Part shown: piece after piece, positions 23,630 through 36,051 of the stretch | Position numbering within the stretch: position 1 is the first letter of the stretch | How the letters are laid out: every line of letters starts with the position of its first letter | NCBI GenBank assembly: GCA_000467715.1 | Contig: AJFK01000009.1 | Coordinates: forward strand, 1 to 64,000 | DNA from: Hysterium pulicare CBS 123377 | Lineage: Eukaryota > Ascomycota > Dothideomycetes > Hysteriales > Hysteriaceae | Length of the DNA: 64,000 nucleotides | Reading direction: 5' to 3' | Translations under genes and position numbers: made by a program | The notes under the pieces: model-generated | The model's input: only the letters and a program-made list of their open reading frames with translations | Told to the model about the DNA's origin: nothing | The model's database searches: none

Positions 23630-26301
23630 TCAATCGTTACTGACAGGTTTATGTACCATCAACCCCAATAATGAAAGGACAACCTCTGCGGCTGCAAGCA
23701 CTGTGGTTTCGCCCGGGTTATCGTAGATAGGAGCAACTTCCACTACACATGTCGCGATCAGCAATGTCATGGAGTGCATCAAACTAAAAGGGACAGCCAG
23801 GACCCACCGACGTCTGCTCCGATAACCTCCATACCGCGCAGGCCATCAAGAATCGTCAACAACTCCCGTGAAGTCCATCCACCTACTTCAGCCGTTCCGG
23901 TAGCTGGTCGAGACGGGGTTGTCAGCCAATTACTCCTTCAAGTTCACAGCCATCGAACGCCGCTCGCTTGGCTCAAAAGTCCAAATAGCTATGTTGCACC
24001 GTTCTTCGTAGTCGAGGAACAGCCACAGCCATCTATCTATGTTCAAAGAAACAATCCATGACGCAGAAGTCGTATGAGGCGACGGCCTTTGCTTATCTTA
24101 CCTGGCGCGAATGCTGGATCTAGGACATCGATATCGACGCTGATATACACCCTGGACTCTGCAACCCTTCTTTTCAATCTTTCGATGATTCCGGCCGTCC
24201 CAATGCGGTCAATGTCTCGAGCTTTGACAATTTCAAACCCGCATCGAATGTCATTTCTCACGTCCCCTTTCCGACGCATCACAGGAGCTCGTATACCGGC
24301 GTGAATGGATGTATTGCGAATCAAGCCTTCCTCGTGGGCAATGTGCAGGAATGTGCCATGATTTACTCCACTGTGTACAACCGTCAGCTTCGAGAGGATC
24401 CCTCCATTTTCTTCAAGCTCACTAAGCTGTTAGCGACTTCACTTACGCATAATGCGAGACACCTCCACCTGAACCAAATGATTAGTGCGAGTCAGTCCAT
24501 CTACGTCAGGGTATTTACCTAGCACCTTTGGATCCCAAGTATCTGTAATGCGGATCAATCAGCTACGCCTGTCCACATGCTTGTTTCTTTCGAGAGTGCT
24601 TACCGATATGGCTGTCGAAATGGATAACGCTCACCTTACCCCATCGCTTATACGCAGATCTCAAAGCAGAAAGGGTTGTTGTATGGTCACCACCCAACGT
24701 GATGATCCTCGGCGTACTGTAATTTCTCGACTCCGCTTTGCGACTAGATATTACCTGCAGAAATGGCGTGTCAGAACTCACATCTGGACTTGGCTGGTTA
24801 ATCCGCGGAACCGGGAAGATTTCTGGCTATAATATCTTTCTACGGCACACCACGTGCACAACAGCCGTTTCATTACTGACCTTGTGAGCTTTATCCAACT
24901 GTTCCAGTGCAATGGTATTGTCCTCCAAAATCCGGGTTGTCAGCATTCTACTGTAGCGCTAAAGCACCGGATCTACTGTTGAGTTTGAGTGCGATGGTTC
25001 ACTGACCAAAAATGTTAACGGTGCATCTCCGCAGTCAACGATCTTCGCCCATTCGAGGAAAACATTTTCACCTAATTGGTATCGGAATCGCAGTCAGCAT
25101 GCTGTTCAAAGACACAGTTTCCCGCTCTGGATTAGGGTCCGATGCAGGGCTTCATGAATAGTGAAAAACGGAAACCGGGAAGCATGGTCTGAGTGCACAA
25201 CGCTCCTGCGCGTAGCCAACGGATGATGACCCGGAATCCTCCCGACGCTGTTCATGATCGTGCTTCTCAACGTTTACTGGCATGTTCACCGGGTCCAGTT
25301 AAACCTCGTGGTACGTTTCTCAACAAGGAGCTACCTGGCCCCCATTGTCTGCTGTCAACCGATGCCCAGGTATTGATCGGACAACACTTGCAGGATTGAT
25401 CGCAGGGATGGCGGCCAAGTAGTCCTGTATAGTGGATGGTGGAGTAAAAATTTACGAACCGGTGTAGATGTCCCAAGCAGTTTCAGCAGCCATTCGTCGA
25501 GAGCCTTGACGGATTCCGCCCGGTCCAAAACGAGCTCCTGGTCTGGCCGTGACCCCCTATTGATTTTCACAGACGTCAGCAGATTCCTCCTGAAGTCTCG
25601 CTATATCTCATCTACTGCCTGATGGCATCAACATTCGTCCTCTGCGCATCGCTGCTTTGGGCGCCATCCACACTGAAGCTTCGTTTGTTCAATTTCAACG
25701 TCGCTTTACCCATATCTGGGCCCTTGACACTTGTCGTTTCGATGAGAAGCGCGCATCATCGGCTTTTCGATGATCCAGGTATACCTCCCGATCCTTCGCT
25801 CTACGAGTATCTCGATTTCCCCCCGAGGAATGTTATCTCCACATAGCTAACCCCCTTGATACATCTGGCTGAGCTAGTCGTATTCAAAGCTAACCGTGCC
25901 CACCCCCAACCAACCTATCCCTTTTCCTTTCTACCTGCAAAGGCTAACGGCTTGAATCTTCTTGGGACTCTTCCTGTCCTCGCCCCCTCCCTCTTCTTTG
26001 TCCCGCAAAAACTCCAAGCTCTAATATCCAATGAAACCGAACTCACCGTATCAAAAGGCGCTCCCAATATCCCAATGTCGTACTTCTCCACCTCTTCCCC
26101 TTCTGCAGCCAAACAGTGCACATGCGGTAAATTTGCAAAGGTTGTCAGGCCTGAGAATGCAGAGCCGGTCGTAACATCAATGCCCCCTTGTCCGAAAATC
26201 GGCGTTTGATAGTATCCTGAGAGGGGCGGAAATGTGATGTCCCGGGCTGCGGAATGGAGGGGTAGGAGAAGGGATAGGAAAAGAAGATTGTTGGAGACCA
26301 T
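23630..26301 (-). CDS. Secreted agmatinase-like ureohydrolase
   Basis: A manganese-dependent ureohydrolase (arginase/agmatinase family) that would release urea from agmatine or a related guanidino compound. The substrate is inferred from family. Ten exons join in frame to 377 residues: 26301-26047, 25556-25460, 25071-25007, 24922-24881, 24754-24604, 24542-24519, 24468-24447, 24370-24102, 23903-23808 and 23742-23630. An N-terminal signal peptide ([20 protein letters not shown]) indicates secretion. Core motifs are [29 protein letters not shown] (metal His), HFDSHIDTW (metal Asp-x-His-x-Asp), [25 protein letters not shown] (metal Asp-x-Asp) and [13 protein letters not shown]. Exons 6 and 7 are only 24 and 22 nt. 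The first intron is unusually long (490 nt). The gene is transcribed away from the polyketide synthase across about 0.9 kb. Confidence 0.92.
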
Positions 26302-27218
26302 GACTGGGATTTTGGTTGATGGATAGATTTTAAGAGAAGAACGACCAAATAAGACAGGGGAGTAGGATATGATAGAAGTGTTGAAGGTTTCTTCTGCTTT
26401 TACTTGACATCTATAATAATGGTGACTAAGTTATCTAATCCGCTATGCTCTAAAGGGAAGGTCCTTCCACCGCTCCAAGACCTTTCACGAACTCATCTCA
26501 GCCTTACCGGACTGTCAAAACGTCAAATCCATTTTGATGCATACTCTACTGCAGAACATGAATTCTTCAGCTTGTTTACACCTGTCAAAAAACTTTCCGA
26601 GGGGCCCAACTCATTGCTTCCTCTCATTCTCATTTTCATGTTTTTCGCTAGACCTATTCAGGAAGGTGTAAAACCCCGACCTCGACTGAACACCACTCAA
26701 ACATCCCCATCGCCGACACCACAAGACGCGTCGAGATGACGAAGTATGTAAGCCTTAGGAGCTTAATCCTATCATATGCTTATTCTCTGTCGCTTCCTAC
26801 GTACCCTTTACACGCGCCTATGGACATAGCCGGCGAATCAATCTCAAAGGTTCGGTTAACGATCTCCCGATGTGGCTGATAACGCTCTTCGCATATCTGC
26901 GGCATCAAATCAGATGGCATGTCTCTTCAAGAACATGTTTATGCTGAATGCAATCTGCAACCACACATATTACGCCGCGCTCTAATGAGACTATCGAAAG
27001 AAGGCAACCTATTTCGGCCCCATTGAACAGGCAACAAGGCCAGGAGCAGGGTATCGAGCCGGAAATCAGCTCAAGTAGGAAACATATAAGGTCGTTATGT
27101 GCCTATCCATGAAGCACATGAAAAGTGAATACTATTAGTCAGCTTGGACTCGAAACAACGACTCGTCACAGTCCAAATAACTCTTATCTCTTCTATCAAC
27201 CAAATTGGCGAAAGCAAG
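26302..27218. promoter_or_regulatory. Divergent promoter region between ureohydrolase and polyketide synthase
   Basis: These 917 bases separate two genes pointing away from each other and so carry both promoters. No coding sequence is recognised; an open frame at 26404-26739 looks like chance. I cannot identify a pathway-specific transcription-factor site by eye. Confidence 0.5.
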
Positions 27219-30200
27219 ATGGATAGGGACAAGATACTGCCCATTGCTATAGTCGGAATGGCTTGTCGCTATCCCGGTGATGCGACCTCTCCTGAGGCGT
27301 TTCTCAATATGCTCGCTGAGGGACGATCAGCTTGGGCGGAAGTACCCAAGAATCGATTCAACATTGATTCATATTGGCATCCCAGTAAGGATAGGGCCGG
27401 GACAATGACGGCTAGGGGAGGCCACTGGATGACGGAAGATCCCGGGGTCTTTGATGCGCCTGTAAGGTTCTCTGAAGTATGCTGTGGATTTGATGGCTAA
27501 GCAATCCATAGTTCTGTATGTTCTCCATCTTGGGACCAACGTTATTGTGTGGCTCATGTTCTAGTCTCTTTATCGACTGCGGAAGCAGTAGCGATGGACC
27601 CTCAGCTACGAATGTTGCTAGAGGTAACATACGAGTGTCTCGAGAGCTGTAAGTCTTGTAGGCATTGGAAGGAACAATTGCTAATTATTGGATAGCTGGC
27701 ACACCTATGACGAAGTTGGTACAGAGTGACACTTCAGTTTATATAGCCTCGTCAAGTCAAGGTAGACTCCACTCCAATTCATTCCGTCTAACCCTCAAAA
27801 TCCGATATCTGTAATCCTCGGAAGCTACCTTGAAACAATCACGTCTAATGTGACCATTTTTACGAGTAGAATATGCACATATGATTCTTGATGACATCGG
27901 TAGGAATTCCGTTTCCGAATAGTGACATGTAAGGCGCTGCTGACTGCCAGAAAAGATTCTACCCCCTTATACAATGCGGTCGGAACCGGTAATTCAATGC
28001 TAGCGAACCGTATTTCTCATTTTTATGACCTCCGCGGACCCTCAATTGCACTCAACACAGCTTGTTCGGGAGGACTTGTGGCAATGTAGGTTGACTTTGT
28101 TTGGTTATGGAAAAAGTTCTTTTCTAACATTCATAGCCATCTTGCATGCCAATCAATCCGTACAAAGGAGAGTCGAACCAGTATAGTTGGTGCCGGCCAG
28201 CTGTTGCTTGGCCCTGATGGTCCTGCGGGGTTATCCAGACTTTCATTCCTTTCGCCCACGAGTCGATGTCACGCGTGAGTCTGAAATTGATCATGTCCTT
28301 GTCGACCTTGAGTCTTGCTGATCCTAGATTAGTTTTGACGATAAGGCAGATGGATATGCCCGAGGCGAAGGCATATGCGTGATGATGCTGAAGTCTCTCG
28401 AAGATGCTCTTGCCGACGGAGATACAATCCGTGCCGTTATTAGGAACACTGGAACTAATCAAGACGGTGAGTGTGGAGACTCAAAGCCATTCTGTCAAGC
28501 TCTTACAGTCATACACAGGCAAAACTCCGGGCATAGTCCAACCTAGTTCGGAAGCTCAGGCAACACTTATACGTCGAACGTACGAAGCAGCTGGCCTTAC
28601 TTGTGATGAAACTCAGTATTTCGAAGCTCATGGAACTGGGACCCGTGTGGGCGATCCTCTCGAGTTAGGCGCCGTAGCGAACACTTTTGGAACCATGGAG
28701 AGAGATGAAACCCGGCCACTTTATGTCGGGAGTGTGAAGACAAATATTGGCCACTTAGAAGGCGGAGCTGGGCTGGCTGGACTTCTAAAGACGGTGTTGT
28801 CTCTCGAAAATGGTGTAGTTTTTCCTCACCTCAATTTCGAGACGCCTAACCCTGCGCTACGACTAAAGGAATGGAACTTTAAGATACCTACGAAGCTTAC
28901 TCCTTGGCCCTCGGATGGCCTTCGACGTGCTTCCATCAACTCCTTTGGATATGGTGGAAGCAACGCGCACTGCATTGTCGATGACGCGTATCACTATTTG
29001 AAGCTTCGAGGATTGCGAGGTCATACAGCCACTATTCCGGCCCCACAACCTAGCAATGGAGAGCAAGCCCAGGTTAGGTTATCAGATCATCGGAAGCTTA
29101 AATCGAGCCCACAACGCTCTCTAGTCGGTCCCGAGAACCAGCCAAGGCTGTTTGTCCTATCGTCGCCCGAGCAAGCCGGTTTAGAGCGTATGGCCTCAAA
29201 ATATGTGGATTACCTCCAGTTGAGGAAGCCAGAGAAATCTCTTAACGATCAAGGATTTTTAGGTAACCTTGCCTTCAGCCTTGGGAATCGAAGAAGCACG
29301 TATCAATGGAAACATGCTCTCGTAGCCGGGTCGCTGGACGAACTCGAGTCCAACTTGCAAAGACTTGGGAAAAGCCATCGCACTGCGAAAAATTCACGCA
29401 TCCTCTATGTTTTCACGGGACAGGGAGCTCAGTGGCATGCAATGGGTCGAGAACTTCAGCGATATGAGAAATTCGCGCAGACCATCCAAGAGGCCGACCA
29501 ATATCTAAAATTGTTAGGAGCTGAATGGAGCGTTGTTGAAGAGCTGAACGCGTCCCAGGTGAAAACGAGAATCAATCTAGCTGAGTATTCCCAGCCTTTG
29601 TGCACAATCCTACAAATTGCACTGGTCGATCTGCTTGCGTCTTGGGGTCTAGCACCTGCAGCGGTAGTTGGCCACTCAAGCGGCGAGATTGGTGAGCAAT
29701 TCTCTTTTCAATCCCATCACAGTATGCTAATGGCTTATAGCTGCCGCTTATACCTCTGGCGCATTGAGTGCTAAAGACTGTTACCAAATCGCATATCATC
29801 GTGGTAGACTATCACAAGCTATTACGATCAAAGCTCCATATTTGAAAGGGTCTATGATGTCAGTCGGTCTTTCTGATGAGAATGTACTTCCTTACTTGGA
29901 CAAGCTATCCAGCGCTGAGCGTGAGCAAGTGGTAATTGCATGCGTCAACAGCCCGTCAAATGTAACGCTTTCAGGAGCGATCGCCTGTCTCGAGGAACTC
30001 GACCTTATATTTAAGGAGGACAACATTTTCTCGCGGCGATTGAAAGTGGAGCTTGCTTACCATAGTCCTCACATGAAGGTTATCTCGGACGAATATTTTC
30101 AGACTATCAAAGATATTAGACCTCTGTCACCCAACGACAAAATTTCCATGATTTCCTCAGTGACTGGCTCGGCCATTTCTCTAGAAGAATTGGACGCCGA

Positions 30201-33200
30201 GTACTGGGTCCGAAATATGATTTCGCCCGTTCAATTTACAAAGGCTATCGCTGCGGCATTTCCGATATCAGCAACCAGGAGCAACCAATCTCAACGTCCC
30301 CAATTGGTCGCAGACTTCATACTTGAGCTAGGGCCACATGGCGCTCTTCAGGGTCCATTGCGGCAGATTCTACAGAAAAACGGCCACGCGGAAGGTATTA
30401 GCTATGCATCGATGTTATCCAGAGGAAAGAATGCCATTTACTGTGCTCTTGAAGCTATGGGCCAGCTGTGGATGAGAGGTCGGTCGGTCGACATATCTCG
30501 GGTAAATACCTTCCAAACGGGGCGAGACCACCTTCAATCACTTCCAGATCTGCCTACCTATCCCTGGAAGTAAGTTCATAGACACTTCATCTTGCTGAAT
30601 CATAATTAACTATACACGTAGCCACACCCATAAGTACTGGCACGAAAGCGAGCGGTTCCGACAACGACGTATGAGGCCGACTCCAAGATTAGATCTACTC
30701 GGTTATCCCCTAGAAAACTCAAGTCCCCTCGACGCCAGATGGAGGAACGTCATCAGACGGTCCGAGATTCCTTGGCTTTCAGACTACAAAATTCAAGGAG
30801 CTGTATTGCTTTCGGGGGCATCTATGATTTGTGCCGTCATAGAAGCAGCGAAACAGCTCTCCAAATTAGGCGACAGGGTTCGTGGCTTCGAGTTTCGAGA
30901 CATTATATTTGGACGTGCACTTGAGATCCCCTCGGGAGATGACGGTCTTGAGACTATGTTACATATCAAACCCAACAGGTCAGGAATAGAAAAGGCGGAA
31001 ACATTCTGGTTTGAGTTCATATTCTATTCTACTCGGAATGGGGAAGACCTGGTAGAGCACTGTTCGGGGTTCGTCCACATTCGAGAAGGAGACGATGGAT
31101 CCAATGCAGAGGATGCTTTTGAGACCGAAATGTTGAAGCAACAATATACTCAGTATAAAAAGCAATGCAGGAGGACAAAGAAAGCGGGACTTTTTTATGA
31201 CGAGTGGAGATCTCAGGGTATGCAATGGGGTGAGTTGAATCTTGTTTTGCTCTGCGTAACTCTTCACTTAACTCGCTCAGGTCCCTCCTTCCAAGGACTA
31301 TCAGAACTTAAAGTCACTGGTGAATCCGCCTGCACTACCATCACTATTACCAATACTCGCGCGACGATGCCGGAGCAGTTCGAGTACGATAACATCCTCC
31401 ATCCTACGACTTTGGACTCTTGCTTTCAGTCCATGTTTGCGCCTGACTGTGGGAGAAATGAAAGTAGGAGTCTCGAGGGGATCGGTTCTCTCTATGTATC
31501 TACTAAGGTGCCCTGTGGCGCTGGATCTCGGATGTCCGGTTTCTCGACTCTTTCGAAGAAAGGATTTAAGGGCTATATCGGCACTGCTACCATGGCAGAC
31601 GAGCATTGGAGTGAACCTGTGATAATTTTAGATGGCGTGACGTTCACTCAGCTTTCGACTCTAGAGGAACAAGACTATGTGGAGAAGAAGCCATGGCAGA
31701 TCAGAAAGATATGTTCCAAGATGGTTTGGAAACCAGATATTGACATGTTACAATCAAGAGATATTGAAAGCCTCATCAGGAGTACTTCCGATGCTGCCCA
31801 ATATCTTCCCGGCATTATGAACCCTGAAGGTTGCATGGCTTTGATCACGACGTTGGTCGGTTTCGGCGGTCACAAACGACCTGATCAGCGCATACTCCAC
31901 ATCGGCGTTGGAGACGGAGACTTGGTGTACGAGTGTCTAGAGCAGTTGGGAGGTGCGAATGGCGATACTCCCTTTTGCAGCCAATACGTGATTGCCGATC
32001 TGGATCCAGGCAAGGCAAAATCGCGTTTGAGTGCATGGAATGACTTCGTAGAGTTTAAAACGATAGATTTGAAAAGTAAATGGAGTGCAGGAGAGTTGGG
32101 AATGGCAGAGTTTGATATCGTGCTGGTCAATAGTGTAAGAATTTGGCTTCGTTGTTTCTTAATTTATGCTAATGGCTCCAGATACCTAAGGCAAAGATAC
32201 TGCAAAATATGGGTCCATTACACGATACGCTGAAACCTGGTGGCAAACTGATCGTTGCCAATATAAGAGGACCCAACGACCATGAAACCAGCTGGTTGGA
32301 AGCAATGAGCGCGGCTGGATTCACTGGTCCAAAGAACTTCTTTGGGGTTCTTGACGACCCCAAACAGTCTCACATCATTGTGAGCGAAAGGCCTGCTGTT
32401 ACCAAACTTAATGCTTCAAGTGTGGTTATTGTCACGGCGCAAGCTCCTTCACCCGAGTCAAAAAACTTAGCAGACCAGCTTTCTAGGAGACTCCAAGAGC
32501 TCGGTCTTCTATCTCAGGTCGCAACGCTTGAAGAAGCTACTGTCAGAAGTCCTTCAGGAGATACGTTAGTTGAGAAGCATGTAATTTCTCTCCTGGAAGC
32601 GGAACGTCCCTTCACCTATTCGTTATCTGAATCGGATTTCCAGAAGTTGAAACAGCTCCTCCTCCAGAGTCGCGGGGGCTTATGGATCTCCAGAGGAAAT
32701 AGAACTCTTGATCCGGCTGGAGACCCAGCTTATGGAGTCACGAATGGCCTTCTACGTTGTCTCCGAAATGAGAAACCAGATATACGGATGCATGAATTTG
32801 CGCTCTCTTCAGGCTTTTCAATCGCCAGCCACACCGCACCCGATCTGATTACACGGGTAGCGAGATCAATATGGGAGGCCGAATCACTTGGACGAGAAGC
32901 AGAGACTGAGTTCGGAGAAGAAGTTGGAGTTGTGTATATTCCTCGGCTTGTGGATGATAAGACTCTGAACAAGAAAATGGACCAAGTCGGTAAAACACCG
33001 TCAGCAGAAAGTCAGCCACTGGTTCAGGAAGGCCACCCTCTTCACCTTGAGATTGGAACTCCAGGTAAGCTGGATACACTACATTTCGTACACGACACAT
33101 TGCCATCTCAACCTTTGCATGGCAATGAAGTTGAGATTGAAGTTCGCGCGAACGGAATGAACAGATAGTGAGCAATCCCGCTTTGCATATGGACATATTT

Positions 33201-35382
33201 AGAACCCACGCTAACCGGATTTAGCGATATTATGGTCAGCACGGGTCTAGTCGATGAGACAGAACTTGGTCTCGATGCTGCCGGCGTTATCGCTCGAGTT
33301 GGCCCGGAGGTCCAGCTCATCAAGCCGGGAGATAGGGTTGCGACTTTCTACATAGGAGCGTTCAGAAGCTTTATTCGTACAGACGAACGTCTCGTCGAAA
33401 AGATAGTGGATACGATGTCTTTTGAAGAGGCCGCATCCCTGCCATGTGATCATGCCACGGCATATCATGCTTTGGTCGAAAGAGCTGGCCTTTCGAGCGG
33501 GGAGACAGTTTTGATTCATCAAGCTGCTGGAGGTAAGGAGACCGCCGAGTATTCGAGATCTGACTAATGTACCTTCAGGCCTTGGACAAGCCGCGATACA
33601 ACTAGCTCAGCATCTCGGGGCAAATGTCTTTGCGACCGCTAGATCGGGCGAGGAACATAAACAGCTCATCGATCAATATAATATTCCTGCCAACCAAGTG
33701 TTCAGTTCCCGTGATTTGGCTTTTGCAAAGGGCATCAATCGCATGACGAATGGAAAAGGTGTTGATGTCGTTCTTAACTCTCTGTCAGGAGAGGCGCTCA
33801 GCAGAACATGGGAATGCATAGCTGCGTTTGGCCGCTTCGTTGAAGTGGGAGACTCAGACATCCGCAACAATGCTGCGCTGGCGATGGCACCCTTTCGTCG
33901 AAATGTCACTTTTGCATGTGCAGATTTGAAGGTGAGCGATATCTTATTCTTGTTTTGGCATTCCTTCTTCTTACATGAGTACAGCATATGCTTCGAAACA
34001 ACCCAACGGGGATGAGCAGAGTCTTGCGCGCCAGCTTCGACCTCATCCGAATGGGCTCCGTCGGCGTTGTTAAGACTATAACGGTATACCCCTTTTCCGA
34101 TGTGGAAACGGCTTTCAAAACAATGCAGGAGGGCAAACATACTGGGAAGATAGTTCTTTCCGTCAAACCTAACGATCGTGTCTCAGTGATACCTCAAAAT
34201 CCACATCCAGTACATCTACTCCCAGATGCTACATATGTAATCGTAGGCGGACTGGGAGGAATCGGCCGCTCGCTCATGCTTCTCCTAGCCAAACACGGCG
34301 CCAAGCACATCGCCATCCTCTCCAGGTCCGGAGCCATGAAACCGGAAGCGGAAGAAACTCTCTCTGAACTGGCGGATCTAGGCGTGGATGCCACATCTTA
34401 TATCTGCGACGTGGCCGACTCAGAGGCCGTCAAAGCCAGCGTGGCGCAAATATCACATGAAAAGCCACCGATAAAGGGAGCTATTCATGCCGCTATGGTT
34501 CTCAACGATGTCACTTTCGAAGAAATGACCTACCGCCAATGGAGAGATACTACGCGCTCAAAAATAGCTGGAGCGTGGAATATGCATAAGTACCTCCCCT
34601 CCGACCTCTCTTTCTTCATTCTTCTCTCCTCCGCCTCCGGTTACATGGGCGCCAGTACCCTAAGCAACTACGCCTCAGGTAACACCTACCTCGATGCCCT
34701 CGCGCAGCACCGTCGCGGCAAGGGCCTCGCAGCCTGCGCCCTCGGCCTCGGCTTCATCGCCGGCATCGGCTGGGCAATGGAAAACGTCAAAGTATCGGAG
34801 GAATACAAAGCCGACTACGACTTAATGTCGATCCAAGCCCCACAAGTCTTCTCCCTCATCGAGAGCGCCATCACCGGCTACATAGATAAAGACATCGTAA
34901 TGCCCGCAACTGTACCCACGACACTAGGCACAGGCGGCGAGTTGCAGAACACCAAACTCATCAAGACGAGATACTACTACACCGATCCCAAATTCTCCTA
35001 CCTCCGTAAACTAGACGTGCGGCCCGACACCTCTACCTCCTCCACCTCACCCGCTGTAGACCCGACAACAACCCTCCTAAACAACCTCAAATCCTGCACA
35101 TCCCTCGCCCACGCCACCTCCCTCATCAAAACAGCACTAGTATCCAAACTCGCTTCATCCATGTCTATGCAGCCGCAGGACATCGATACCGAGAGGCCGG
35201 TCAGTGCGTATGGGGTTGATTCGTTGGTGAGTCTGGAGATTCGAAATTGGATCTTTGCGGTGCTGAGGAGTGATGTTAATGTTTTTGCGCTGTTACCGGC
35301 GATGCCGATTGGGGAGTTGGCGGGGAGGATTGCGGGGGGTTGTGGGGTTTTGGACGAGAGGGTTAGGAGGGAGGGGGTTTAA
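27219..35382 (+). CDS. Highly reducing type I polyketide synthase (KS-AT-DH-MT-ER-KR-ACP)
   Basis: An iterative fungal PKS of about 2,440 residues in about fifteen exons; product unknown. KS (27219 to ~28990) has the active Cys in TACSGG (codon 28063-28065), [12 protein letters not shown] and [14 protein letters not shown] (~29395-30560) has [15 protein letters not shown] and the AYHSPHM His. DH (~30670-31650) is recognisable, but its first motif reads [12 protein letters not shown], where active enzymes have His and Pro; the second motif [10 protein letters not shown] is present. The C-methyltransferase (~31800-32380) is short and atypical (HIGVGDGD). ER (~33050-34180) keeps HQAAGGLGQAA. KR (~34210-34850) keeps VGGLGGIG and NYASGN. 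The ACP ends the protein with YGVDSL. No thioesterase is present. Most junctions are clean GT-AG; the exon 1/exon 2 join (27461/27565) is uncertain, since canonical sites there do not hold the frame. Confidence 0.88.
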
Positions 35383-36043
35383 GGGTTGGAGTGGTTGGAT
35401 AGAAGAGTAAGTAGGTAGGTATGTGGGAAGGGAGGTGTTGAAGATAGAGAAGTGTTTTGAGAGGATGGGGACGTCCCGTTGTGGCGGATGATGAGAGGTT
35501 TATGAGTAGGTTCGATATTGTATTCAGTCTCAACACCTTATTGACGTCCTAATTTCCTCCTCCGGTAGTGGGATGTGCCAAACAGTCTGGTCTGCATTAG
35601 GCTGGCATGAACTGATCTAAAACAACCGTTGCTAAGAAGGCTGGTAGTGTGAATCGGAATGGAGATGCTGAGAAGGCGAGGAGGGGATTGAAGAGATCGG
35701 GGAATTGGTGGGAGGAGAGTGATGAGACGTTGAATGAGGTATGGCTAGCGGATTGTTTTGTACTTGTAGATGAAGTGTGTAAGCGTGGGTCCAGTGCACT
35801 ACTGTGATGTTACCGAGTTGGGGTATAACGCAGGCTGATATTGGGCGGCCAAAAACTTGCTGCGTAGTGTGGTCTGCATTACGTATCGACCTCGCAATGA
35901 CTCTTCCTGCTGCCTACATGTCGTCGAGCTTGGGTAACGTGCCTTTAGCGGCGTATTTATCCCTCAGCAGACGTCCAAATATGGTTCGTATAGCCTTCTA
36001 GTATTGGATGTGTGGGAAAAGTGAAGTTTAATTTAGTACATTA
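35383..36043. other. Intergenic region downstream of the polyketide synthase
   Basis: The G-rich first part is the PKS 3' flank. The right half carries a degenerate copy of the short repeat family found around 53.7-58.5 kb. No gene is seen. Confidence 0.45.
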
Positions 36044-36051
36044 TTACACTC
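35868..36051 (+). mobile_element. Degenerate copy of a ~200-bp MITE-like repeat
   Basis: Shares blocks with the repeats at 53717 and 58281. Examples are GTATTTATCCCTCAGCAGAC, corresponding to GTATCTATCCCTCAACGGAC at about 58384, and an upstream ATGACTCTTCCTGCTG stretch. The right end TTATTACAC resembles the terminal inverted repeat. Boundaries, especially the left one, are uncertain. Confidence 0.5.

Noticed and set aside
24485-24832. Open frame of 115 codons on the plus strand
   Set aside because: It lies opposite well-supported exons of the agmatinase-like gene and has no recognisable domain; it is an antisense shadow.
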